A DNA stretch of 64,000 bases. Source: Streptomyces sp. NBC_01116. GTDB taxonomy: Bacteria; Actinomycetota; Actinomycetes; Streptomycetales; Streptomycetaceae. Shown piece by piece: positions 55,989-64,000 of the stretch. Position numbers and translations under genes: made by a program. The stretch spans positions 124,001-188,000 of the forward strand of contig NZ_CP108644.1 of assembly GCF_041435495.1 (NCBI RefSeq), in the 5' to 3' direction. Within the stretch, counting starts at the first letter, position 1. Each line of letters opens with the position of its first letter. The notes beneath the pieces were generated by a model. The model had not been told where the DNA came from. It did not search any database and saw only the letters and a program-made list of their open reading frames with translations.

Positions 55989-56820
55989 GGAGGTGGCCCA
56001 TCCACTGGTCCGCCGTGCAGTTCGACCGCTATCGAGATGATGTTGTCGCTCATGCCGCTCTTCTGCCCCGATAGGTACAGACCAATTATTGAGGGCCTGC
56101 CGACAAGAGCCGTTTCTTACCGGCCGCCTATGCCTGGACCATCAAGCGGAACAAGGTCATCGACCACACCCACACCCACCGCCCCGCTGATCGAGGACGC
56201 AGCCTTCGGCACTGTCGCCCTGCGCGACGCCATCGGCCCCATCGGCCAGATCACCGAATCCCTCCCCCTCTTCCGTGCCTTGCGCCAGCTCACCAACCGC
56301 CAGTCCGGCCCGTGTCCATGGGCAAAAGGTCATCGCTCTTCTGCTGATTCGAATTGAACACGCGGTTGTACACGTCGGTCACGCTGGGGTGACGCAGCCC
56401 TCGACCCCAGGCGGAGCGCCGCCGTCGCCCACCAAGGCGATCTTTGCGCCCTCAGCGTTCAGGCCGGCCTGGATGCGCCGTACTACCTCCTCGATGATCC
56501 GCGGCAGAAAGGTGGCGACCTGCACGGGCGTCGCGGGACCCCGAGCAGCACACACACCTGGAAGCACTCGGGCTCAAGCCCGGACCGAGAGCGCCCCGGC
56601 CCGGATGGGGGCCAGGATGTGTGCTGGCGGGGCATTGCCGCGGTCGCCCAGTACGCCCAGCGCGAAGGACACCCTTCGCATCCCCCGCCGCACACATCCT
56701 GGCCACGTTGCTGTCCTGGCACGTGGCCAAGGCCTGCCATGACCTCGGTGGTGACGAGAGGTCGGCGATGATGCACGCCCGCGCCGCCGGCGTGAGTGCC
56801 GAGCAGGCCGAGCACCCCGC
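55989..56820. other. Decayed integrative-element sequence
   Basis: About 0.8 kb of interrupted frames. On the minus strand VATFLPRIIEEVVRRIQAGL followed by AEGAKIALVGDGG (56379-56567) looks like a remnant coding segment. No intact gene or motif is seen. Confidence 0.35.
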
Positions 56821-57450
56821 GCTGCAGCGGCCGACGTCGGCGGAGCCCGGGTGGCGAGCGGTTCGGCGTACTCCCGCTCAGCCGCGGCGTGGGCACGGGC
56901 GCGCTCGGCGCTGTAGCGGTGCTCCTCGGCAAGTTGCGGCTCGGCACCGGTGAGTTCCTCGTACAGCGCGGCGGTCTCGTCGTCCAGATCGGCCTGCCGC
57001 ACCGGCACCGCCGCGCGGGCATCCGGGCGGGCATCCGGGCGGGCGCCTCCTTCGGAGAACAGTCGCAGTTCGTCGTCCAGGGGGCGAGCTGCTCTTGGAG
57101 CGGCGCCAGCAGCGCGTTCCCGGCGGGCGGCCTCGGCGGCCGCCGAGGCCGCCCGGGAAACGCACGGCGTCCAGGCCGGAAATGACCCCGTCCCGACGGT
57201 AACCGGAATGTCGGTCAGCGTGCAGCCGGTCCAGCCCGTGGGCGGCTGTCAGGACGGAGTCCTCATTGTCCGACGGGTACACGGCTCGGCTGTTGGCGGC
57301 CCAGGTGCTCACGGTTACAGTCCAGCGCTCGTGGGCGGCCTGCTTGCTGATGCCGACAGCGTCGGCCGGCTGGACCCAGGTGGTGCCTTCCTCCCGTTCG
57401 GCGACGACGGCATCCGAGCGCGACCCGCCGACCGGGATCGGCCAGGAATC
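56820..57450 (-). pseudogene. Frameshifted helix-turn-helix regulator of integrative-element type
   Basis: The minus strand gives VVAEREEGTTWVQPADAVGI and SKQAAHERW, a helix-turn-helix, followed by LTAAHGLDRLHADRHSGY. In another frame it continues as VRQADLDDETAALYEELTGA and EEHRYSAERARAHAAAEREY. One protein interrupted by at least one frameshift around 57020-57130 explains this best. Confidence 0.5.
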
Positions 57451-57507
57451 CCCTCGCGCCCCTTCAAGCCCCGGAGCTGTGCTCCTGGACACGGCCTCCC
57501 GGCCGGT

Positions 57508-58689
57508 TCACGCTTCCTGCGCCCAGAGGAACCGGAGTTCGGGATAGCGGTGGGTGGGGGCGTCGAGCAGCGGTCGGTGGAGCCCGATCAGGAACCGGTC
57601 GAAGAAAGCGGTGGCACAGGCGCGGGTGACCGTCGCTGCGCGGTGCGGTGCGATCGTGCCGAGGTAGTCGCTGAACAGCGGCTCGGGCCACCGCTCCCGG
57701 AGCCCGGCGGCGGCCGCGAGGGCGGGCACATCGGTGGCCGAGAGGTGGCCGCCGCCCGCCAGATGCAAGTGACGGCCCCAACTTCGATGGTGGTCCCGCC
57801 ACCGCGCCCATGTCTCGTGGTCCGGTGAGGAGGTCAGCAGCAGGAAGGGCCGGTCGAGCCCGGTCGCGGCCACCGTGGTGCCGAACAGGCCGCCGTCCAG
57901 GTCGAGCCCGGCGACGAAGCGGCGGTCGGTCCGCATGGCCTCGGCTGCGGCCGCACCCCCCAGGGAGTGGCCGAGCAGTCCGATGCGCCGGACGGCGACC
58001 CCGGCGAGGGGGCGGGTGCGACGGCACAGCGCATCCGCGACGCAGCGCAGGTCCGCGGCGCGCACGGCGACTTCCAACTGGTCCTGGGCATCCCAGTCCT
58101 CCGGTTCGGCCGGCAGGGCGCCGAGCACCAAGCGGCCGTCGGGGAAGCGGACGGCGGCGGCATCGTAGGTGTGGTCGACGGCCGCGACGAGGTGACCGTG
58201 GGAGGCGAGTTCCTCGGCCAGGCCGCTGGTGAGGATGCGCGAGGCGCCGCGTCCGTGGCTCAGCACAACGGCCGAACGGGTCCCGGGGGCCGGGCGGCCT
58301 CCGGAACGGGCGTGCGTGCCGACGTCCTTCAGCACGCCCGGCCGCATTCCCCAGTCACCCTCCAGCGCCGCGGCGGTGCCCGGGTCGGTGTAGGGGGCGA
58401 CGGGGTTACGGCGGTGGGGCGAGGGAGCCCGGGAGCCGGCGGGGTACCAGAGCTGCACCATGAGCCTGCGGGGGCCGGGACGCGAGCCGAACGGGTCAGT
58501 GCGCCCGAGATCGGTGAGCGGCAGGGAGCGGGTGGAGACGGAGTGCCTGCCGGTGGGACGCGGCAGCACGGCGCGCGTGACCGGCGGGGTGGTGGCCGGG
58601 GAGCTAGGGAGAGCGGCGGCGGCGGTCGGCAGTGCGCCGGAGCCGAGGGCCGCGAGGGCGACGGTGAGCGCTGCGCGTCGGGTGAACAC
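57508..58689 (-). CDS. Secreted alpha/beta hydrolase (lipase / PAF-acetylhydrolase-like), Tat signal
   Basis: A 393-residue hydrolase from GTG 58689, with GAGGAG 6 nt upstream. The N terminus VFTRRAALTVALAALGSGAL is a Tat-like signal (RR followed by a hydrophobic core). The nucleophile Ser is in LLGHSLGGAA, an oxyanion-type turn in VVLSHGRGAS, and an Asp and a late His (DYLGTIAPHRAAT) may complete the triad. The layout matches PAF-acetylhydrolase and dienelactone-hydrolase-like exported lipases of actinobacteria. A DasR-like site lies about 53 bp upstream, suggesting control by amino-sugar status. The natural ester substrate is unknown. Confidence 0.85.
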   Translation of the reverse strand: MFTRRAALTVALAALGSGALPTAAAALPSSPATTPPVTRAVLPRPTGRHSVSTRSLPLTDLGRTDPFGSRPGPRRLMVQLWYPAGSRAPSPHRRNPVAPYTDPGTAAALEGDWGMRPGVLKDVGTHARSGGRPAPGTRSAVVLSHGRGASRILTSGLAEELASHGHLVAAVDHTYDAAAVRFPDGRLVLGALPAEPEDWDAQDQLEVAVRAADLRCVADALCRRTRPLAGVAVRRIGLLGHSLGGAAAAEAMRTDRRFVAGLDLDGGLFGTTVAATGLDRPFLLLTSSPDHETWARWRDHHRSWGRHLHLAGGGHLSATDVPALAAAAGLRERWPEPLFSDYLGTIAPHRAATVTRACATAFFDRFLIGLHRPLLDAPTHRYPELRFLWAQEA

Positions 58690-58741
58690 CGGTATCTCCT
58701 CGGAGGAGGGCGATCGGGGGAGGAATCCAGCCACACCATAT

Positions 58742-58755
58742 TTGGTCTGGACCAA
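58742..58755. promoter_or_regulatory. DasR-like (dre) operator TTGGTCTGGACCAA
   Basis: Six-base inverted arms around a TG spacer, close to the TGGTCTAGACCA core of known Streptomyces DasR/chitinase-type sites. It lies about 53 bp upstream of the hydrolase start codon, where a GntR-family repressor would block transcription. Confidence 0.55.
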
Positions 58756-58807
58756 TAGCGGGAGGGGTTCCGTCGCGCGCTTGCCGATCCGCCCGAGGGC
58801 ACGATCA

Positions 58808-58851
58808 GTCGTTCGGCTCACCTCCGCTCGCGTGGAGGTGAGCCGAACGAC
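58808..58851. terminator. Perfect 18-bp stem-loop upstream of the hydrolase gene
   Basis: Arms 58808-58825 and 58834-58851 pair perfectly over 18 bp (GTTCGGCTCACCTCC core) around an 8-nt loop. No T-run follows on either strand. It may end transcription arriving from the right, isolate the hydrolase promoter, or be a palindromic mobile-element scar. Confidence 0.5.
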
Positions 58852-59233
58852 ACCGAGCACGTCCACCGCTTCCGGAAGCATCGGTAACTCAGCGAGGTCA
58901 CATTGCCTCTGCCGGGCAGGGCACCTCTCCGTCGGGGTCACGCGGCCTGGAACGGCCAGACAGACCCTTGGGCAGGCGGCGGGGTGAGCGAAGGGGCACC
59001 AGCTGTGCTTGGGTGGCCCTTTGGAAAGTCATAACCACACGGACCGCCATACCTGAGCGCTGCCACGACGGGTTGCACCAGGTCCAGGACCAGCTCACCG
59101 CCCAGCCCCACCGCCCGGTGTGCCTCCACCTGGACACATTGGTCGTAGCCGGCCCGGCCCCTGCCTCGGATACCGTGTTCCTCTGCGGGGCGCCACAACG
59201 GATGTGACGCCCCCTACCGGAGGTAGTCAGCGT

Positions 59234-59623
59234 ATGAGTTCAAAGCGCAGCAAGAATCCAGCCCTGCCCGTACTTGACGACGCATTCCGACTGGCGTCGG
59301 TCAAGGACGCCGAAGAGTCCACCCGTGACCTGGCCGCGCGGCTGGCCACCACCGAGCTGCGCCGCGTTTCCCACCCGGGCCGGGTCACCTGGGAGCCCAC
59401 CGATCAGGCCGAGCCCGTACCGGTCCCGCCGACTGTGGTCGACGGTGACGGGGACCTGTGGCTGCGGGACCGGGGCACTGGCACCTGGACCATGCCCGAG
59501 TTCGCCCCGAAGGAGTTCCCTGCCCGCTGTGGCGAGGTTCTGACGTGGAACGAGCTCGCCCGGGAGTTCGGCCCGCTGACCGGACTGGCCGACGACCGCC
59601 GGATCGGCGGCGGCCGGCGCTGA
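59234..59623 (+). CDS. Hypothetical protein
   Basis: A 129-residue protein from ATG 59234 with GGAGG 11 nt upstream. It has no motif I know: an N-terminal helical part (FRLASVKDAEESTRDLAARL) and a Trp/Gly-containing strand region (GDGDLWLRDRGTGTWTMPEF). Codon use is normal. Intactness is uncertain because it sits among mobile remnants. Confidence 0.5.
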   Translation: MSSKRSKNPALPVLDDAFRLASVKDAEESTRDLAARLATTELRRVSHPGRVTWEPTDQAEPVPVPPTVVDGDGDLWLRDRGTGTWTMPEFAPKEFPARCGEVLTWNELAREFGPLTGLADDRRIGGGRR

Positions 59624-60172
59624 CCGCGCAGCCTTCTGGGATGGCCGCGCCCCCGAAGCGCCCGTTCCGGGTGGTTAGGAGCTCCGGTTCATCGCCGAGC
59701 TCGGCGTTGGCGGCGAGCATGTGAGCGTGGTGGTGGCGTGCGACGGCCTCGAGCCGCGCGGTGCGGGCCTGGCGCCACCCACATGTTCTCGGTGCGGTCG
59801 GCGTCGGTGGGCCAGCCGGGTAGCGGTCGGCCTTCAGTTGCCGTGGTGTGCGCGCGGCCCAGCTCGCCGATCGGCTGCCGCCAGTGGGCCAACTACACGA
59901 CCAGGCCTCGCACCAGTTTATCGACGGCGGCCGATAACCGGGACCCGGTCGCGATCCTGCGGTGCCGCCTGTGCCCCACCCGCCCGAACTGGTCCTGCCG
60001 CCACCCCGCCCGGGGCTACCTGCTCCGCATTGGCTTTGTTCACGAGTTGTGGGTTCTGGCACAGATCTTGGGGAGTCGTTGCGGAGCGTGACCACGGCGT
60101 TCGATTGCGGGGAGGCAGGCTCGCGCGAGACCGCGTACGCCTTGTTGTCCGACGATCGGAATTGACGCTCCC
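59624..60172. other. Decayed sequence, no intact gene
   Basis: Minus-strand pieces such as LEAVARHHHAHMLAANAELG and LAHWRQPIGELGRAHTTATE appear in different frames and look like one frameshifted small gene of an integrative element. Nothing else is supportable. Confidence 0.4.
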
Positions 60173-60676
60173 TCAGGTGTCTGCCTGCCGCTGCTGTGGA
60201 TCGTTGTGAGCGGTGATGGTGCTGGTCATGCAGATCGACGCACAGAACCCGTCGCTGTTGCCGATGAGGACGCGGCCGGTGAGGGGACCGGTTACCGCGA
60301 TGACGCATACGTCGGTGCAGCCCATTTCGATGACGTGGAGAAAAAGGTCGCGTCCCTGACCCCCGGGTTCTGCGTCGTCGAATCCGCGGGGTGTCCCCGG
60401 TTCCTCACGCGGGTTCATGACCAGCAGGGAACACTGCTCCAGCGGCAGGATGCCGTAGAACGGCGCCGCGCCTGAGCCGCCGACGAGTGTGAGGAACTGC
60501 CGGTAGGCGTCGGGCAGGGCGAGGTCGTGCTCGGCCTCGAACTCAGTGACGCGTGCTTCTGCCAGCTTCGGACCGAGGCGGAACTTGTGTTGCTCTTCTC
60601 CGAAGGAGTGGCTGCGCAGGGGTTGGAACGGGATCGCGGCCAGCTTGCGACGCAGGCGGGGTATGCGGGGATCCAT
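60173..60676 (-). CDS. SMI1/KNR4-like protein (possible immunity protein)
   Basis: A 167-residue protein from ATG 60676. FRLGPKLAEARVTEFEAEHD then LPDAYRQFLTLVGGSGAAPF and YGILPLE are the N-terminal hallmarks of the SMI1/KNR4 superfamily, used in bacteria as immunity proteins against polymorphic toxins. The middle (FLHVIEMGCTDVCVIAVTGP, RVLIGNSDG) also fits. The C terminus after about residue 145 looks shortened compared with typical members. No toxin gene is next to it, and an ISL3 remnant follows at once on the other side. Confidence 0.65.
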   Translation of the reverse strand: MDPRIPRLRRKLAAIPFQPLRSHSFGEEQHKFRLGPKLAEARVTEFEAEHDLALPDAYRQFLTLVGGSGAAPFYGILPLEQCSLLVMNPREEPGTPRGFDDAEPGGQGRDLFLHVIEMGCTDVCVIAVTGPLTGRVLIGNSDGFCASICMTSTITAHNDPQQRQADT

Positions 60677-60719
60677 GGTGCATCTTCTCTCGTCCCCATC
60701 ACCTTATGGGTGGCTGTGG

Positions 60720-61818
60720 TCAACTGGCCAGAGGAACCCTCTTCCTCAGGAGAGCGAAGCCGGCGCGGCCGAGCTTCTGGCGTTTGAGCGTCTTGATCCG
60801 GTTGGCGTGTCCTTCGACGACGCCGGATTTCCAGGGCAGGGTGAGCCCGGCGATGACGGCATCACGGTCACGTTCGATGCCTGCGGCCAGGGTGTGGAGG
60901 TTGGGGAGGTCGTCGTGCCGGACGGCGTCGATCCACTCCGCCAGCCTTTCGCTTTGGCACTCGGTGAGCATCTGGGCGAAGGACCGGACGTGAGTGGTGC
61001 GGGCGTCGAGTTCGGGGCAGTGGACCAAGACGGCCTTGAGCCGAGGGTCGTCGGTCTCTGAGAGGGTCTCGGGGCGCCGGAGAATCCAGCCGGCGACGAC
61101 GCGAGGTGATGGTGGCCGGGCTGTGATCGGGTTGGGAGAGGTCCGCTTCTCCCGGAAGTAGGCGCGAACCCTCTGGTAGCCGCCCTGATAGCCGAGCGGC
61201 ACGATCTCCTCCCCCACGGTCCAGGCGTTCGTGCAGTCTTGGTTCCAGCGATCATCCAGAGGGCTTTAACGCGTCCAGCTTGGACGGCCGGCCCTGCCAC
61301 TGCCCGCGGAAGAGGTCCTCCGGGGTGGATGCGTCGGCGAAGAGTTTGACGGTACGAGAGATCATGCGGAGTTGGCGGCCAATCGCCCTCCGGCTGAGTC
61401 CGGCGGTCAGCAGTTCGTGGACAGTCGCCTGGTTGGCTCGGGTTCGGTCGGCGAAGCGGTGTCCCTTGGCCAGGGCGAGCCGGACGGGTCTTTGAACTTC
61501 TCCAACGTATCGACGAGTCAACCCCGGCATCTACTCGACGAAGGTCCGGCGCCCGCACGAGACGACCGGGCAGAGGAACCTGCGGACACACAGGCAGAGG
61601 ACGACCCGTCCGCCACCGCTGGGCACATCAGCGGGAAACCGCAGGCAGGAGCTGTGAATTCGCCGCGACCAGCCTCCACAGCAGAGGCGATCGGACCCGG
61701 CCACCGGGCTCTTGGCCTTGATGCGTACCGCCTCGTCGTTCCCGTCGACCGACAGCACAGCCACGTCCGCGATCGACGGGAACAGTAACTCCTCCAATTG
61801 GAGCACTGCTTCTTCCAC
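60720..61818 (-). pseudogene. ISL3-family transposase with internal deletion and frameshift
   Basis: The N-terminal zinc-finger region (VLQLEELLFPSIADVAVLSV, then Cys pairs) starts at ATG 61818. The reading then jumps from MPGLTRRYVGEVQRP to LALAKGHRFADRTRANQATV, so the central part with the first DDE residues is missing. After a further frameshift near 61250 the C-terminal part continues (EEIVPLGYQGGYQRVRAYFR) to SGVVEGHANRIKTLKRQKLG, the typical ISL3 end. The element is dead. Confidence 0.8.
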
Positions 61819-62214
61819 GGGCCGAACTGTCAGCCACGCAGCATTGGCGACGGATCATTTTCAGGCAGCTTCCCAGAAACCCGCCCGCCCGACGAACGTC
61901 ACTCAGCATGGTGATCCACGGAAAGTGAGCCAGAACCCGATCTCGTGGACAATGCCATCCGCATCGACCTGGCACGCCAGAAGCGCGTCCCGACGCTCGC
62001 TCAGGAACTGGCGCTGGAGCGCGCGATGGCCGCCCGAAGCACCTGCTCCTGATGCTCGCGCCGGTACTACTACTGCCTCCCCCTACGCACCGTGGGCTCC
62101 TGCGACCCCTGCGCCCAGGGATACGAACCCACCCCCGGCGCCTACGTCCACGACCACGCCGGTCACGCACCGGCTCGCCGCCTGAACAACCACTTATCGA
62201 AGGAGCAGCACACG
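61819..62214. other. Sequence flanking the ISL3 remnant
   Basis: About 0.4 kb containing the outer end of the ISL3 remnant and decayed sequence. No gene or convincing terminal repeat can be delimited by eye. Confidence 0.35.
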
Positions 62215-62695
62215 ATGACCGAGACCCTCGCACGCCCGCCGCCGGCTCCCGCTGGCGCTGCTGTTCGACATCACCACCGCCGCACAGCAGACCTCCCGCA
62301 TCATCCAGGACGAAGAGCGCGACATGGCGGCGACCGCGGCCGCCGACCACGTCTACACCGCCTACCCGAACACGCTGGGTCGGGCGATCGACCACGACGG
62401 GTTGACCGGTTTCCCGGCCCTGCGTGGCCATGGCCTGTAGCCCGTCGGGGCGGCCCACCCCGACGGCGGGCTGTGGCTCCACCACACCATTCCCGGCCTC
62501 GCCGACTACCGCGACGTCCTCACCTTGCTCATGCCCTGCGACTGCGGCCACAGCTACGTCCCCTCGCTCCTCGACGACGAGAACGACCTCCTGGAGCTCC
62601 TCCGGGAACTGCGCTCCGCCGGCGGGCGCGCGGTGCACAGCGGCGACACCGGCGGCCCGTACTGCGCGAGCGCCCGACGGTCTGAGCCGGCCGTG
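62215..62695 (+). pseudogene. Integrative-element hypothetical gene, frameshifted and with an amber codon
   Basis: An ATG at 62215 (AAGGAG upstream) starts MTETLARPPPAP. A +1 shift near 62245-62265 restores the likely original frame: LALLFDITTAAQQTSRIIQD, YTAYPNTLGRAIDHDGLTGF. It then meets TAG at 62437-62439 where CAG is likely, and continues HPDGGLWLHHTIPGLADYRD, MPCDCGHSYVPSLLDDENDL to about 62695. The type is familiar from actinobacterial integrative elements; its function is unknown. Confidence 0.6.
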
Positions 62696-62712
62696 ACCCG
62701 ACGAACGGACAC

Positions 62713-62750
62713 AGCCCTCGCCCCGGCCGCACGGGGCCGGAGCGAGGGCT
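62713..62750. terminator. Stem-loop after the amber-mutated gene
   Basis: Arms 62713-62728 and 62735-62750 (AGCCCTCGCCCCGGCC and its near-complement, one mismatch) form a strong 16-bp hairpin. It sits just after a gene end and fits a terminator without a T-run. Confidence 0.6.
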
Positions 62751-62831
62751 GCCGGGTGGCCGCGCATCGGCAAAGGGCCGGCCACCCAACCTCATTTCGC
62801 CCGCAATTTCGAGATCAGGAGACCCACCAGC

Positions 62832-63424
62832 ATGCCCCACCGCCACACGATCGAGCGCCTGGCCCTCTTCGTCACCTTTCTGGCCACGTTCGGCGAGCTG
62901 CATCCCGACTGTGACCACTGGGCCCAGGCCTCGAAGACCGCCGCGCGGAAGCGGCTGTACGGCGAGGACCTGGTCCACACCGACGGCACCCCCGCAACTC
63001 CGAACTCCACCCGCCCGGCCATGACCACCAGCACCCTCGGCCGGCGAGCCGTCGCCCGCCACGTCGCCTCGTACACCGCCACGCAGCTCGGGGCGACCAT
63101 CGCGATCACCCGGGCGCTCGGCTACCGGGTCACCCCGGCAGCCCTGCTCGCCGGATCGGCCATCAACGCCGGTACGCCCGCCGCGATCGACCGCGTGCGC
63201 TGCTGCTGCTGTGGCTGTGGCTGTGGCTGGCGAAGAGGACCGGAAAGGCCGGCTACATCGAGCACTGCCAGACGGTCCGCATGGACGACGAGGGCACACT
63301 CGCCCGCGAGGTGAACGGGCCGGGCACCGCGTGGATGGAGCTCGATGCGGTGCTCCACCGCACTGTCGGGATCGGCGCGGCCGCCGTCACCACCTGGCTC
63401 ACCACCCGCCCCGGAGCCCGCTGA
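62832..63424 (+). pseudogene. Integrative-element hypothetical gene, frameshifted in a simple repeat
   Basis: From ATG 62832 the first part reads MPHRHTIERLALFVTFLATF and ATQLGATIAITRALGYRVTP, GSAINAGTPAAID. The frame is lost at a CTG/TGTGGC repeat near 63198-63230 and resumes in another frame as LWLAKRTGKAGYIEHCQTVR, EVNGPGTAWMELDAVLHRTV to a stop near 63424. Repeat slippage explains the shift, so the gene could in principle revert. Function unknown. Confidence 0.6.
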
Positions 63425-63651
63425 CATGACGAACGAGAGGGCGATGAGCCCGCCCCGCGGCGAGCGCACGCAGGTCCGCAGTGCGTGGACCACATGAAGA
63501 ACGGCCACCCCCACCACATGATCGTCCGCTGAGGGCGCTGCACGACGCTGCCGTCCCACTCCCCCATCACGCCGGGCAGCGCCCTGATCCGCGCTGCCCG
63601 GCGCCCCTGTCTTCAAAGGCGATCCGCATGACCGAGCTCGTCTATTAGGAG

Positions 63652-63800
63652 ATGCCCGAGCACAGCCTGGTGGTCCTCATCGGCGCCTCCGGCGCCGGGA
63701 GGTCCACGATCGCGCGTACCTGGCCCTCCTCCCAGGTCCTGTTCCTGGACGTGCTGGGCGTGGCCGTCAACGACGATTTCTCCGTCGAGTTCAGCGTGTT
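63652..63800 (+). pseudogene. N-terminal fragment of a P-loop ATP-binding protein
   Basis: MPEHSLVVLIGASGAGRSTI starts with a Walker A loop in which the usual Lys is Arg, followed by TWPSSQVLFLDVLGVAVNDD. This resembles the N terminus of polynucleotide-kinase-like ATPases of integrative elements. After about 50 residues the frame runs into unrelated sequence and a hairpin. Confidence 0.5.
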
Positions 63801-63857
63801 GAGCTGGGTTGGGTGTTCAGATATCTCCGCCCCGGAACCGGGTGAGGAGCCGCAGGC

Positions 63858-63888
63858 GCCAAGCGCACGGTGTTCACGTGCGCTTGGC
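63858..63888. terminator. Bidirectional-type stem-loop
   Basis: GCCAAGCGCACG (63858-63869) and its exact complement (63877-63888) form a 12-bp stem with a 7-nt loop, between the P-loop fragment and a convergent gene entering from the right. Confidence 0.65.
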
Positions 63889-63916
63889 AGTTCCGTTGGG
63901 GCGGTGGGGCCGGGTT

Positions 63917-64000
63917 TCAGCGGTTGTCGTTGAGTTCCTGGTGCATCTGGGGCTGGTCGTCCTGGTCGTGGGTCAGTGCGTACTTCTCGATCTCGTTGAA
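63917..64000 (-). CDS. C terminus of an unidentified protein (5' part beyond window)
   Basis: The minus strand reads FNEIEKYALTHDQDDQPQMH then QELNDNR and a TGA at 63917-63919. The composition is protein-like and a hairpin follows the stop. Too short to assign. Confidence 0.5.
   Translation of the reverse strand, partial: FNEIEKYALTHDQDDQPQMHQELNDNR

Noticed and set aside
1..64000. tRNA or rRNA genes, including a tRNA attachment site for the integrative-element remnants
   Set aside because: I found no cloverleaf-like sequence with a plausible T-loop and acceptor stem by reading; a covariance-model scan would be decisive.

Overview
The window is high-GC actinobacterial DNA, almost certainly Streptomyces. 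The evidence is strong G/C bias at third codon positions, GTG starts, SpoIIE-type phosphatase and STAS regulators, Tat and Sec secreted enzymes, and remnants of Streptomyces-type mobile elements. It reads as accessory DNA, possibly a chromosome arm. Two biosynthetic loci sit beside a sugar/glycosyltransferase operon and are followed by a long stretch of secreted proteins, stress regulators and decayed mobile DNA.

Region 1 (1-16716, all minus strand) is a hybrid NRPS-PKS assembly line. In order of transcription it encodes a C-A-T-C-A-T NRPS, a KS-AT-ACP PKS module with no reductive domains, a C-A-T-C NRPS whose last condensation domain has lost its catalytic His-His, a PhyH-like Fe/2-oxoglutarate enzyme with an HxG in place of HxD, a cytochrome P450, and the start of an adenylation-domain gene that runs off the left edge. 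Successive genes overlap by 1 or 4 nt, so the unit looks translationally coupled. No thioesterase, MbtH-like protein or regulator is visible. A divergent luciferase-like oxidoreductase (18093-18956) lies across a 1.4 kb gap.

Region 2 (20362-26781, minus) is a sugar operon: two paralogous family-4 glycosyltransferases, a UDP-sugar dehydrogenase, an NAD-dependent UDP-sugar epimerase and a dimethylformamidase-like protein.

Region 3 (27438-33156, plus) is the most interesting part. It begins with a 24-residue acidic peptide gene that has a good ribosome binding site, followed by an HExxH-motif protein, a YcaO protein, a SAM methyltransferase, a P450 with its own ferredoxin, and an aldo/keto reductase. 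I read this as a RiPP gene cluster with a very short precursor ending LALMVDVPS. I do not recognise it as a described family. A 27-nt direct tandem repeat lies upstream.

Region 4 (33528-54000) holds a secreted PA14/fibronectin protein, a fragment of a helicase-associated-domain protein, an unusual Trp-rich hypothetical protein, a large secreted phospholipase-C/beta-helix fusion, a Tn7-like transposon remnant, an SDR/MarR pair with an overlapping palindromic operator, and two divergent partner-switching modules (phosphatase + STAS; a 1384-residue multi-sensor kinase/phosphatase + STAS). Two nearly identical 168-bp MITE-like elements in opposite orientation lie at 35665 and 54015.

Region 5 (54200-64000) is mostly a graveyard: fragments of a YcaQ-like glycosylase, IS5- and ISL3-type transposases and integrative-element genes with frameshifts and stop codons. 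Among them are a few intact genes: a Tat-secreted hydrolase with a DasR-like operator, an SMI1/KNR4-like gene and small hypotheticals. I saw no tRNA, rRNA or CRISPR array in the window.
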